From Saxidomus purpurata (Eukaryota; Mollusca; Bivalvia; Venerida; Veneridae): a stretch of 64,000 nucleotides of DNA. Positions 34,498 through 46,114 of this stretch are shown piece by piece; within the stretch, counting starts at the first letter, position 1, and each line of letters starts with the position of its first letter. The stretch spans positions 30,519,667 through 30,583,666 of the forward strand of contig JAFMSR010000013.1 in NCBI GenBank assembly GCA_022818135.1, given 5' to 3'. The position numbers were made by a program, and so were the translations under genes. The notes beneath the pieces are model-generated. The model had not been told where the DNA came from. It saw only the letters and a program-made list of their open reading frames with translations, and made no database searches.

Positions 34498-37400
34498 CAG
34501 GGCTCGATTTAGCACTGGACCGTTGGCCCGGGTCCAGTTAAAAAGCCCATGGTCCAACTGACCATCTAGTAAGCTGGTCCGCCGGTCCACATCAAAAATG
34601 AGATGACAATGTTACAAATCTTTGTTTGTCAGCGGTTTATAGAACGAATTAATAACATGTTTTCTAATTTGTCAACTACATCTATCTATAACCAATTGAA
34701 ATCGCGTTTTATACACCTCCAATCGCGCCAAATAGCGTGACCTAGAGCTTGGAGTTGGATTGACAACATCGCGGCACTTCGCGGGGGAAAATAAAATCGC
34801 CGTACGCCGTGTGATTTTTCAGGTAGATGAACGGGATTACGTGATATTAAATTTAAATTCTTATTGGTAGATATTTGTAAACACGCGTTTTTTTTTGTCC
34901 TTTATACGATTTAAATTGAAAATCATAGGCCGACCGACGAACATTTGTGTAGCGTTTTCAATATTGCGTATCAACAAAAAAAACACTTACTAATAACATT
35001 ATCTAATCCAAACTAAAATTTTTATAATCCAAAGTCAACAAATACATGTCTTAAACTGTCAAAATATGTCTTTTTAATGCCACATGCTTCACTAAGATCA
35101 AAGAAACCTGACTAGCGCCGACTAGCGTCGACGACCTTCTTTGATCTTGTGACACGTGCGGCTTTGTCTCTATTATTAAGTGAAGTTTGCATTAAAAATT
35201 ACTTTATTCGGCAAAGGTTATTCATTAAAATAAATATAAGAAAATTGTTCCTGAAAAAGAGCCCAGTGAATGATAAACGAAAATCGGGCACGCAGAAGCG
35301 CGACGATTTTGTAACAAACAACAAGTTGCTCCGGTAGTTTTGTTTTGAATAAACAACATTCGGAACTTATTAATTGTTAGAGAAATAATTTTTCACGTTC
35401 ATCACACAGATGCTTGGGGTATGGACTCGCCACCCAATCTATACTTGTCCCATGTTGTACGGAACGTATATAAATGGCAGTGGCTAGAGTTACGGTACCG
35501 TAACTCTAGCCTCCGAGGCTAGAGTTACGGAAGTTCCGTATCTCTAGCAAAACCCTATGAGGAAAGGCTAGAGTTACGGAAGTTTATAAAGGCATATGTA
35601 TGTTTCTTTAAATATGCATGATAATGTATTGTAAACTTAAATATTTCACCAGTAATAGTGAATAAACCGATCTGTCGGCAAATGCAGCGTCTTCATAGCC
35701 GCCATTTTGGTAATACATAATACATTGGCGGAAATATCATTGTTATATTCGTCTTTACTTGAGCGTTCCATTGTAGTTGGACAATTATATCACATTTTGT
35801 GCGAAGCATGATATAAGTTAAGTAAAATATGTTGTTGACACATATTGTTTTTGTATTTAATTGTCTGACTACATCTAAGGCACACCACGAGAAGGCACTC
35901 AGATCGTGACAAAAAAATAATTGTGATCGAAAGTACAGCTGTTAAATTAAAAAATTTCGTTTTTTTTTTGTTTACGTTTATTGTGCTCTTAGAATTCTAA
36001 TATTCTTCTTTTCTTTATCTTACTATTGCTTTATTAACGTTGTTTGTTAACAGAGAACACATAAATATGTGCATGAGTATACAGCATGACAGTGATAGTT
36101 CCGATATTAGCATTATATATTAAGTATAACCAAAATGGCGCCTTTGAAATTGTCGTATATACAACAGATCAGTTTATTACGATTACTGGTGAAATATTTA
36201 AGTTTACAACACATTATCATGCATATATTAAAGCAATATACATACCTTTATAAACTTCCGTAACTCTAGCCTTTCCTCGTAGGGTTTTGCTAGAGATACG
36301 GAACTTCCGTAACTCTAGACTCGGAGGCTAGAGTTACGGTACCGTAACTCTAGCCACTGCCTATATAAATACAAGATATGAAACAACTGAAAACTCCAAT
36401 CGCATATTTAAAGCATTCGTGTAAATAAGGAATAACTAACCGGTTTTTCCGATGCAAAACAATATTCTGAATAAAATCCCACTCCAAATTGCATCGAATA
36501 CGGTTGTATTAAGAGAATTTCGAGGAAAAACACTTCTGTCACTTGCGCACAAATCAGATTTAGTATATACATGAAGTTATAAAAATAGGTTCCCCGCATC
36601 GCAGTATATGAAATAGCGTAAGCGGGGTACCATTACGTTTACAGCGGGGATTTCGTCTTGTGGGAATGCTATTTATAGCGGTAAATTTTAAAGCAGATTT
36701 ATAAATAAAACGACTGGTTACATTTTTATTGCCTAAAGTTTTCGAATTGTTACTATTTTTAGAAACAGTAAAGGTGAGATGTGATAGAGGAAATCGATTT
36801 GTTTCAAATCTTGTATTTATATGTATTGTCACAATACACATGTGATCAGTAGGTAAGTAGAATAAGGACTTGCATTTGTAATTGGTTAGATAACACGCAG
36901 TTGTAGGATGTATATAAGGTACTGCAGTGAGCAGGGGCGAGGGTCAGGCCTAAGGGGATGAGGTCCAGACCCCAAGCATCTGTGGTTCATCAATCAGTCG
37001 TTTCACATAGCTTGGACTTGCAAACAATTTCAAAATTGAAAGAGTTAATTTTGTCATCCTTTATGACAGGCCATTTTCACACCTACGAGTGACATATGCG
37101 AAGTGGAAAATAAACATTGACCAATTGCAGCGGATATTTCACGGAAATAAATATTTCAAATCTACATTGAGGTTCAGATAAAAAAAATCACTTTTGAAAC
37201 GATGATATCAAAAACGTAATAGTATAGCGGCGATTCGCAACGAACATACCGCAGTGGCAATGTGTGAATCAATCCTTGGGATTCAAAGAATCTACTTTTA
37301 CAGGTGTATTTTTTCAAAATTTTAATTTTATGATGTAATAAAAAAAGTTACTCAGAAATACGTAGCGAAACGCGATAGTCTCATGATCGATATTTTCGCT

Positions 37401-37592
37401 CATAACTCCACTCGAAGTCACGTTATTTTGAAGTCACGTTATTTATTTTTTTTTACATTTCTTTGCATTGTCAATTTATACTATTTATTAGTGCAAATAT
37501 TTTGGTCCAGGTCAGTAGACCTCGGTCCAACTGAAGTCTAGATGAGGTGGTCCGAAGGTCCAATTAAGTTTTCAGTCCTAAGTCGAGCCCTG
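34498..37592. mobile_element. 3.1-kb DNA element with CAGGGCTCGA ends, host to a nested MITE
   Basis: Inverted ends CAGGGCTCGATTTAG and its partner CTAAGTCGAGCCCTG match except for one or two bases. ATACA flanks both sides (34493-34497 and 37593-37597). Within 100 bases of each end GGTCCA recurs four or five times, probably binding sites. There is no transposase. The element at 35,476-36,361 is inserted inside it. Confidence 0.7.
35476..36361. mobile_element. MULE-like MITE with about 250-bp inverted repeats and a 9-bp target duplication
   Basis: GGCAGTGGCTAGAG at the left and its exact inverse at the right start long arms (about 35,476-35,730 and 36,120-36,361) that pair well. The 9-mer TATATAAAT directly flanks both ends (35467-35475 and 36362-36370). 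A 9-bp duplication plus long inverted repeats is the Mutator-like pattern. Each tip holds a perfect 30-base palindrome centred on GGTACC, built from TAGAGTTACGG in alternating orientation. The 390-bp centre is non-coding. Confidence 0.85.
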
Positions 37593-37597
37593 ATACA

Positions 37598-37679
37598 GTT
37601 AAAACCATTTTCTTCGCATTCTAATAACCGCTCCTACCATGTACTTCGGGAAAAACTATTCCATAATGCCGTCATCGGC
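37598..37679. other. Short unassigned spacer
   Basis: Nothing recognised. Confidence 0.3.
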
Positions 37680-37922
37680 GGCGCCAATACATGTAATGAA
37701 TTTATCTCATAAATGTCATAACTATCAAAATATGTGTCATGTTTACAGAAAGATAAACTGATAAAATGTCCAGTGGTTACGGCTCCTGCTTACCAATCCA
37801 GAGGCGCCAATAATGAATTTATCACATAAATGTCATAACTGTATCAAAATATGTGTCATGTTTACAGAAAGATAAACTGATAAAATGTCCAGTGGTTACG
37901 GCTCCTGCTTACCAATCCAGAG
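37680..37922. repeat. Recent tandem duplication, about 123-bp unit
   Basis: Units 37680-37802 and 37803-37922 both begin GGCGCCAATA and end 'cttaccaatccag'. They differ by only a few bases and short indels. Confidence 0.9.
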
Positions 37923-38139
37923 GACTTTGGCTCATTCCTAAATCAGACCACTTAAACTTGGTCCTAATGTATGGGACACTTCTGAAGATAAAAATAAAGT
38001 AATCCTTGAACACGATCAAACACAGCTCTCATCAAAATTCAGACCTATGCACAGGAAAATGAATCCTCTATCAAAAAAGGCAGCAGATAAAGTACTGACA
38101 CTTCAGTTTAACCTTATAATACCCAGCTGGCAGTTACTG

Positions 38140-38300
38140 AATTTGTCTGCGACCACAGTAGATCCTGATCAGCATGCACATCTGTGTAGTGTGATCATGA
38201 TCTGCACTGTTTGCTACATGTATTCTATCATTCATTGAGCACCCATATTGCCCAATTTGAAAGATTGACAAAGTCTATTTTAGAAATTGGAGAGGGTAAG
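38140..38300. repeat. 'gatcatgatctgcac' dispersed repeat, copy 1
   Basis: Contains 'gtgatcatgatctgcactg', 'tttgctac' and 'ttgagcaccc', shared with copies at 40,275 and 55,980. Confidence 0.5.
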
Positions 38301-38599
38301 GCTTAAACAAGAACACTAGTGGGTACCAAAGAGTTGAAAGTTGGTGGTTCCTGGTCTCATTAACTCTTACCATGCTAAATATCTAAAATGGATTTGTCTA
38401 ATTCTTTCAAATTGGACAGAACCATTGATTTTTAAATGGGTGTTCAGTAAAAAAATTTTTTTAATGAAAACAATGATCACTACAGATTATGATCAGATTG
38501 CCGGGTTATAATGGATTAAGTGTCCTAAGTCAGTTGCTGTTTACCTGTCAGTCCCTTCCACCATCAGTCATAGCGCTGTAAACTCTGCACCACAACCCC

Positions 38600-38677
38600 C
38601 AATTTCAACTCTGTCTTTTGCTTTGTGCTTGATCAATCCAATTTCAACTCTGTCTTTTGCTTTGTGCTTGATCAATC
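38600..38677. repeat. Perfect 39-bp tandem duplication
   Basis: Two copies beginning 'caatttcaactctg' at 38600 and 38639. Confidence 0.9.
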
Positions 38678-40274
38678 TTTCGTTCTTGTCAGAACTCTAA
38701 ACTACCCTGGGCCTATTGTTGTTTCTGAAGGATGTATTTCATGGGCTAATTTTCAATAGTGAAAGTACAGATAAATTATGTAGATCATTTTTATGTAAGT
38801 ACAATGTAATAAAAAAAAAATGCTATGTCAGCTTATTTGATCTTGACTAATGGGGAAAGGCTAGACCGTGTTTCTTGGAAGACGATTTACATGTAATGAC
38901 GTTTAAAGTTTTACAGTCTACGCTGGTATGTAAGTGTCTTGTTTCAATTAGGTGGTTTTCTATTCAGTACACTGTTCAAACAGACACCAAAATGTTTGAA
39001 AAGTTTGTATTGATCTCATTATTTTTAAAAGAGGCTTTCATGGACGTTTGAATATATAATGCAAAAGGAGGTAAGACGTTTGCGTGATGGCATTTAACTT
39101 TTTATTATAAGGAGTGCCAATGGAATTTCTTGTTCCTGGTTAAAAGTCATTCACATTGAGCATGTTAAGTTATTTAGGTTAGGAGGTTCAGTTTAGATAT
39201 CTAGTTTAAGAGGTTAAGTTGACTTTATTTATTTTGTGATATACTTATGATTCATTCAGTTATGATTTATATAAAAATGTTTGCTTTAAATACATGTATG
39301 TTGTATACATGTATGTAGTTTTAGATGATAGTCACATTAATCCAATTTAATGGTGATTTTGGATTTTCTCTAAAATCTTATTAAACTGTTGTAAAAATCC
39401 CACTAAACTGTTGTAAAAATCCCACTAAACTATTGCAAATTCCATAGAATAACATCTGGAACAGCTGATGTCTCATTGGGTCTGAGGATTTTGTGTGAAA
39501 AAGGGTCTGAAAAAATTGTGGTGGGAGTTGTCTGCAGGGGAAGATTTTAGTGGTTACGATCAGAGGTCATTGGTTGAAAAACATTGGGATCAGACCCAGC
39601 AGTGCATTCTGTACTCAACAGTCAAGTTCTGGAATATTACTTGATTTTAGCAGGCAGTGCTCACATAGTATGCAGGGTACCAGAATAAAGCTATAGCACA
39701 ATTTTATCAATACTGCTTCGGTTGAATAGTCAAACCAGACTAGATTAACCAATACATGCTGAATATTACATATATTTTTATCACTAGAAAAGCGTAAGTT
39801 TTGTAATATGAGTAAGTAGAACAATTTTAAAGTGTTTATAATTAGGTCATATATACATGTAGAACAAGTAATTGGTGAACTGGGAAATTTTTATAATGTT
39901 TAAAAATAGGTTGTAATATGTTAATAGGTCGACTTACTATGTTAGGTTAAATTGGTAAACCCTTGAGATTGGGATTCCCACCAAACTTTTCATACAGACT
40001 TGACACTTCCCTCTACAGTTGAAAGGTGACAGGTGGAAGTACATGTACCCAATGACAATTGATGAGATCATAATTGTGGAGTCACATGGTTGTTGAATCT
40101 TTAAAAAGGTTGTCAGTCATGTGTATGTACATTAAGATGGGTAATTACTGCTGGAAAAAATATATACACATAGATAGTTATGTCACATAATTATATATTA
40201 CAAAAATGTCATAATAACAGTACTTTAATCATTACACTGTTAACAGCAAATTATATGATTCTTTCTTTACAAAC
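38678..40274. other. Unassigned stretch
   Basis: No gene recognised. A 22-base unit 'aaactgttgtaaaaatcccact' in loose form repeats 2.5 times at 39,383-39,435. Confidence 0.35.
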
Positions 40275-40440
40275 AGTGCAGATCATGACCAATCTGCTGA
40301 TCCATTCAGTGTGATCATGATCTGCACTGTTTGCTATTCAGTCTGTAGATATTTTAGTGAGCACCCCTTTGGTAAGTAGTGGTACTGACCTAATTGAAAG
40401 GTAGACCAGTCCATTTTAGAACTTTAGTGGGGTACAGGTT
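40275..40440. repeat. 'gatcatgatctgcac' dispersed repeat, copy 2
   Basis: 'cagtgcagatcatgacc', 'gtgatcatgatctgcactg', 'tgagcacccctttgg'; the best-preserved of the three copies. Confidence 0.55.
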
Positions 40441-40479
40441 AAGGAATTTTTGCTTACCCTTATTTCATGACACAAAACT

Positions 40480-40825
40480 GTCAGAACTTGATGCGCATAA
40501 GTTGGTTTCCTCCAAAAGTAATGAAGATATTGGATTGAAACATCACAAAGGTCTTCAGGTCATACCATCAAGTCCCATAACTCTGACTTGTTTTGGACAA
40601 AATTATGCCCCTTTTTACACATAAAGAATCTGTGGTTATATAAGTTTTTGCATGCAAGACCAAAAGTACTGAAGAGATTGGATTAACACTTAAACAAGTT
40701 TTCAGGTTAACTTAACAATGTACCACCATTTAATCCCATGACTATTGACCTATGTTCATGATGTTATGACAAAATTATGTCCCTTAATTATTAGACTTAG
40801 ACAATTCTTGTTCAACTTTTACATA
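40480..40825. repeat. Two-unit repeat, period about 180
   Basis: 'gttttggacaaaattatgcccctt' (one copy 'gttatgacaaaattatgtccctta') recurs near 40,590 and 40,765, with 'tgaagatattggattgaaac' / 'gaagagattggattaacac' before each. Confidence 0.45.
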
Positions 40826-41359
40826 TGAGTAGCTATCTCTATATTGATTGGATCAAAACTTATTTAAGGGTTTTCATCTTTCATTGTATTTTCCTCTCTT
40901 TACTGGCAATACTGTTGTCTGAGGGCCAGAAGCTCAAAAAGTCGAGCTTGGCTGTCTCCCGGTCTACCTGCACCAGTCTCTCATGGCTTAATGTGTTATG
41001 AATGGTTTGCAGCTTTAGCATCATGCCCAGGTGAGCAACTTCGGGTAAACTAGAATACATCGTGTGTTTTAAAAAAAAAAAAGATTTCCAGGCTTTGTGT
41101 GATACTTGACATAGATTTAAATCAGTAATAGTCAACAATCAAACTTGTGACACGAATGTGCATACAATTTAATTAGGTGAGTCAGCTGAGCCAGTGTGAA
41201 CCTCTTGTATAATGAACTTCCAGTGGACTTCCTTTTAGAGTGGGTGTTCAAAATTTTATGAATTCATTTAGTATTTTTGTTAACCTAGATTAATCGATTC
41301 CTTGAAAAGATATGTTTAGCTTAGTACAGGAAATTTAAACATAGATCATTTTACGCAGT
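40826..41359. other. Unassigned sequence
   Basis: No recognised feature. Confidence 0.3.
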
Positions 41360-41462
41360 TGATAAAGCTCCGCCTCCTATTGGCCCGGCCAAGGTCAACT
41401 TGTTACAAAGTGTAAATTAACTTTGATTTGATGAAGGGTTCATAAATCATTAATTTGTGAGT
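41360..41462 (+). promoter_or_regulatory. Candidate GC/CCAAT promoter and non-coding first exon for the kinase gene
   Basis: A short GC-rich island in AT-rich DNA holds a GC box (CTCCGCCTCC at 41368), an inverted CCAAT box (ATTGG at 41379) and GGCCCGGCC. About 75 bases later a donor-like GTGAGT sits at 41457. This is the layout of a TATA-less promoter with a short non-coding first exon. It lies 4.6 kb upstream of the inferred acceptor at 46056. The link is inference from position and strand only. Confidence 0.22.
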
Positions 41463-42400
41463 ATAATATTGTATTTATTATTGTTTTCAACTTTTTTTCA
41501 TCTTCAATACTGAGTTGACAATTAAAAGTAGCAGAAAAGAAAATCAAATTAAGTTTGTGTATTTTATCAGGTCAATTTGCTATTTTAAGTGTCAGGCAAT
41601 TTCTACACTGATAAATTGTGTTAAGCCTATTCAATATGTATGTATATTAAGGATACAGTGCAGGGACAGTAAAACTTTAATATGGCAGTTTTAGAGTTAG
41701 TTAAATAATTTGCGAAAAATGGGAGTGTATTCAACAACAAAATTGTGAAAAGGTTGCCAAAAAGTGACAAACCATGACAGGTGACTCATTTACTTTGTAC
41801 ATGTACATTGTCAGATATGTATCACTCATTGTTTAGTATTTTGCCTATAGATTTATTTTATGCCTTTTGTTGGTAGATGATCATTTCATCGCTGAAATCG
41901 GGATTCCTTTAAGGTCACCTGACCACACTTCATGGGACCAGAGTTTCCTTTCTGTAGCAGTTGTAGGGGAATATTAGGGAAGGCCATTTAAAAGTGTTAG
42001 CAACATTGTGAGTTTGTGACAAAGCTTCTTAAATTGCATTTGTATAAATATATCTATTTCATACATTTTTACGCTTTGTAATTTATATGTTTATACAGCA
42101 AATAGATATGTCACAACTTGCAGCTTAGTATAAACTACACATTTTACCTGGTACAGTTGAACAGGTCTACGGGTTGAACATATAACTAGTGTTAGTGCTT
42201 CTCATTTCATATACACTTACAGTGCTTTCACTAGTTTCAAGAGGCAACCTCTGTATGACCCTCGATCTTGCTTTATGTTGAAGCAGAAACTAAAAATTTT
42301 AAGACAAATGCACTTGCAATATGCAGCCCCTTCCTTTAAGAGTTCACATTTGCTATATCTGTACACTGGCAGCCAATGGTACAGGTTGAGCTGTTAACTG
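41463..42400. other. Unassigned sequence
   Basis: No recognised feature. Confidence 0.3.
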
Positions 42401-42800
42401 AAGGGTTTTTATACCCCCAAAGGGATGTTTTATAAGATAACCCCTCGCAAGGCAGCGTCCACACTTTGTCCGCTCTCTAAGTCCAACAGTTTTCATCTGA
42501 TTTTCACCAAACGTGGTCAAAATGTTTGTTGGCATAGTATCTTGGCCAAGTTCGATAACCAGCCAAATCGACCCAGGCACTTTTGAATTATGGTCCTTGC
42601 TTTATGTAAAATTAATCAAATTCACTTTGTCCACTCTAAGTCGAAAAGTTTTCATCCCATCTTCACCAAACTTGGTCAAAATGTTTGTTGGCATAAAATC
42701 TAGGCCAAGTTCGATAACCATCCAAATCGCCCGAGGCACTCTTGGATTATTGCCCTTGAATTATCGAAAAATTATGAAATTAGCCTTTTTAGCTCTATAG
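42400..42800. repeat. Two-unit tandem repeat, about 160-bp period
   Basis: 'gtcaaaatgtttgttggcat' occurs at 42,514 and 42,675, with 'ggccaagttcgataacca' after each. Flanked by 'tacccccaaagggatg' at the left. Confidence 0.7.
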
Positions 42801-43550
42801 ATCAGACAGGTGAATTAGCATTGTCTGCTCTATAGTTCTAGCAGGTTATACAAAACAAAAGACACCTGTCAACAAAGACCGCTTTAGCTTCTTCCGGATA
42901 GTCGTCATTTTTCACAGGTTTGACTGTATAGGCAAAAAAGTTTAGTACAGTTCAATACCTTTTATAGGAGCTTCTCAGTAAGTTTGACTGAATTGGGGAC
43001 AGTGGAGATCATGATCTGCCCTGGTTACAAAGGCAAAACCACTTGCACCCATCAGTGTAAGGATTAATTGTGTGAAACATCAGTGTTTGGCCATGGCCCT
43101 GTTTGTGAGAGGCTATAGTATGAGTGTTTCCCTTGGAATGATCAGTGAATAACTGCCCATCAATAAAGTAACGGAATACTATTGAAAAAAGCTTTAAAAC
43201 CCACGAAAAAACGTTTGGCTCAGACTCAAAACCACAACTATTTAATGAGTGGTGATGAACATGTTTTTGACTCTTTCAGTTTTATAGTAGTGGTTTCTTG
43301 AGAATTCTAATTATTTAAAGATGACAGGGTCACCTTGACCAGAAATAAAACTTGGGGACTATTAAGTCTTTTTACTAGGATTTCAGAGAAATCCTTGGCA
43401 TCCGATAGGGATATTATTGCTGTTTGGGTGGGTTGACACCTGTTATCATATTACATTAAAAGAAATTGTCATCAAAATGTGGTGAGCTTATACACACAGA
43501 CCTGACAGACTAAATGACATGGGAATGCATATTGGCTGCAGGGGTAAATT
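42801..43550. other. Unassigned sequence
   Basis: No gene recognised. Confidence 0.3.
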
Positions 43551-43820
43551 GGTTTTTCTTGTCCTCTCCATATCTCCTAAACTCCTAAGAAGCTACTAGT
43601 AAACATACAGAACCTATTCCCAAACCCCATTGGATCAAGGTCACAATTAGGGGTCAAAGGTCATGAGAATACATTCATGTGAAGGTATTTTCAAGAAGCG
43701 TATACAGATTATGTTGACAGTATTTAAAGTTGGCTGACTTCACCTTAAGGGTCAAAGGTTTAAATCTTCTCAACATTCTTTCATGCTGGGCCAAGGGGAT
43801 ATAACTGTCTCTCAGACTGC
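43551..43820. repeat. Bivalve-type 'tggatcaaggtcac' repeat fragment
   Basis: 'ctctccatatctcctaaac', 'ggatcaaggtcacaatta' and 'ggggtcaaaggtcatgag' match the repeat at 45,030-45,435 in style and order. Confidence 0.45.
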
Positions 43821-45029
43821 CTTGTTTATTTAACATTGACAGTCACTGTAGACAGAAGTTTTGGCAACTTTATTAACTGCTCTTGATGACTTCTTGCTTG
43901 AGCTCTGACCAAAGTTGTACAGAAAGAAGAGATATAGTGAAAGTAGCAGTCAAACTCCACAGAAGGGATTTGGACATGAGACCTCTGGGTTAGAAGTTAG
44001 ACTTTGTACCAATAACCGATGAAGCCCTTTAATTGTCCTCAATATTACTGCAGTACAGTTCTCCTATATTCGAGCTGTTTCCACGTGAAAGTCCTAGAAC
44101 GTCTTAACAAGTCATTTACAATCCTCCAGTAAGGTCCCCCAAAATTATGTTAGTTTCAGGTCTCGTGATTTACCTTACTTTTTCACTTCCAGCCCTTAAA
44201 CTTTTTTTTATAAGATAATGATCAAAAAGACCCGTTTTCAGGTGCTCCAAGAGCAAAAAAAAAAGGGCAAAAGAAAAAATTTTAAATAAAAACTGCAGAC
44301 TGACCTGAATTTTTATTTGCAAGGAGACCAAAAATGCAGATTTTTTATGTTTAGCCTAATATGAAGTTGAAGTTGATGTCATATCAGATAACTTTGTTAA
44401 ATCAAACTGATTTAATGTCCTTAGGCTGGAAAAGCCTTTTGTTGTTGGGGCAGGACCTGGTGTTGATATCTTCTTTAACAACGAAAGATTCAAGTTGTAA
44501 AATCACGGAAGTCATGTTAATTAATTACTGTGCATAAATTTTAGTGTTAAAAACTATTCTGTTTTTCCAATTTGCTTGAAAACTGGTCCAATACCGAAAA
44601 TTATGAAATGTGACTGTAAGTAGGGGGGCAGTGTTGTTGAAAGTTACCCCCAGCAGAGTCTTAAATGTTTGTTTCAGTATAATATGTATGTTATTTATGA
44701 CAATTGAATTGAAGGTTTGGAGTGATAGTCTGTTGAAAACAATACGGAGATATTTTAGTTTTGCAGCAAACCCCCCAGAATCTTTTTCTTATAAAAGAAA
44801 ATACAATAACTTGCCGTTAACCTTTAGAATTCTTATGCTGATAACAATAAATTGTAAGTTAAAAATCAAGTTCAACAAATTTTGTACAAGCAAGTACAGT
44901 TGCTTTCAAACATGAACTTCCGCTGTTAATCACTTTTACCATATTTGGATGCATATTTTTGGTTAAGAACTTAAGATATCACTTCTAAACTAGGTTACCT
45001 CCCATGTGATTTAACGTGGGTTAAATGGT
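43821..45029. other. Unassigned stretch
   Basis: No gene or repeat recognised; the ORF at 44,610-44,915 has no domain. Confidence 0.3.
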
Positions 45030-45435
45030 CATTTCATCAAGAGGACATGCAGAATGCATGTTGAAACCGGGGAAGGGGAAGGGCGAGGTCACAGTTAAGG
45101 GTCATTTGTTTTTCGCATCTGCTCATTATCTCTTGAAGGTAAAATGCAGAACCTATCTTCCAACCGGGCTGGGTCAAGGTCACACTTAGTGGTTGTTGGT
45201 TTAATTCCTGAACTCTCCATATCTCCTTAACCATTTGAAGGATTTTGATGAAAGTTGCGTCAGATGTTCATTCGTCAAGAAGGAATGTAGATCTCATGTC
45301 CCAACCCAATCACCACAAGGTCACAACTGTTAGGGGTCATTGGTTTTGTAAGTGTCCACTTCATGTCATGAAACTTGCATTCATTCTCATCAAGTTTCAA
45401 CCACATCAGCTCGAGGTCACACACAGGATTCATTT
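45030..45435. repeat. Three-unit 'caaggtcac' repeat
   Basis: Units of roughly 125 bases carry 'catgcagaatgcatg/aaatgcagaacctat', 'ccaacc(g/c)' and '(a/c)aaggtcaca'. Small ORFs on both strands follow the units. Confidence 0.5.
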
Positions 45436-46056
45436 ATTTTTAATGTAAGCAACAAAAGTAGCAGGTGATTTCTGATATTTGCTGGCAGGAGTTTGCAAGA
45501 AGTCATTACCTTTGCTTGTCCAGTTTTTTGCGTCTGTTTGGTTTGAGGGAAAGTGGTTGAGACGTTAATCTTTGAAGTGAACAAAACAAGATGCATTGGT
45601 GGGGGTATTACCTATTTTAAAGTCAGTGATAATTGTAGATTGATCAGCAATGATTTTAAAAAAGAAAATTACCGGAAGGAATAGGTTTGGCTACACTCAG
45701 TTTCAGGTAAACTTAGTGGGTTCATATAAAACATATTTTCTGGTACCAAAAGGATGGTGTGTGGGAAATAAGAATGCTGGTATGAATGTATGAATCTTGA
45801 CAGTGGATATTTTTAAGTGTTTATGCGTTTTTTTTTAAAGTAGGAAATCCTTCATTCAGTTTAAAATATGGTTAAACAGGACTTAAAATTGCAAAGTTAT
45901 TTATATAACCATGTGTTGTAGGAGTGTGATTAACAGTATCCTTGTTTCTAATATTTAATTCAGTTTATTTGATAACATTTTACAGTGTACTGAAAGTTGT
46001 TGAGCAAACACCATAACTGTACTTTGTATTTTAGCTCCTTTTATTTATCATTGCAG
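45436..46056 (+). other. Unassigned; probably the end of the kinase gene's first (5' UTR) intron
   Basis: AT-rich, no repeat recognised. It ends in the pyrimidine-rich acceptor at 46,056. Confidence 0.35.
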
Positions 46057-46114
46057 GATGTTGAAGTAACATTATTTGTTAACAGTCTAATCAACTTGAG
46101 AAAAGACGGAACAA
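46057..46114 (+). other. Likely 5' UTR part of the first coding exon, with a tiny uORF
   Basis: A pyrimidine-rich tract ending TTGCAG at 46051-46056 makes a good splice acceptor 58 bases before the ATG. An in-frame TGA at 46097 stops the reading frame from extending upstream, so ATG 46115 is the first usable in-frame start. The exon therefore probably begins near 46057 and is preceded by at least one non-coding exon farther left. A short uORF (ATG at 46058, three codons and TAA) lies inside this leader. The main ATG has C at -3, a weak context. Confidence 0.5.
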
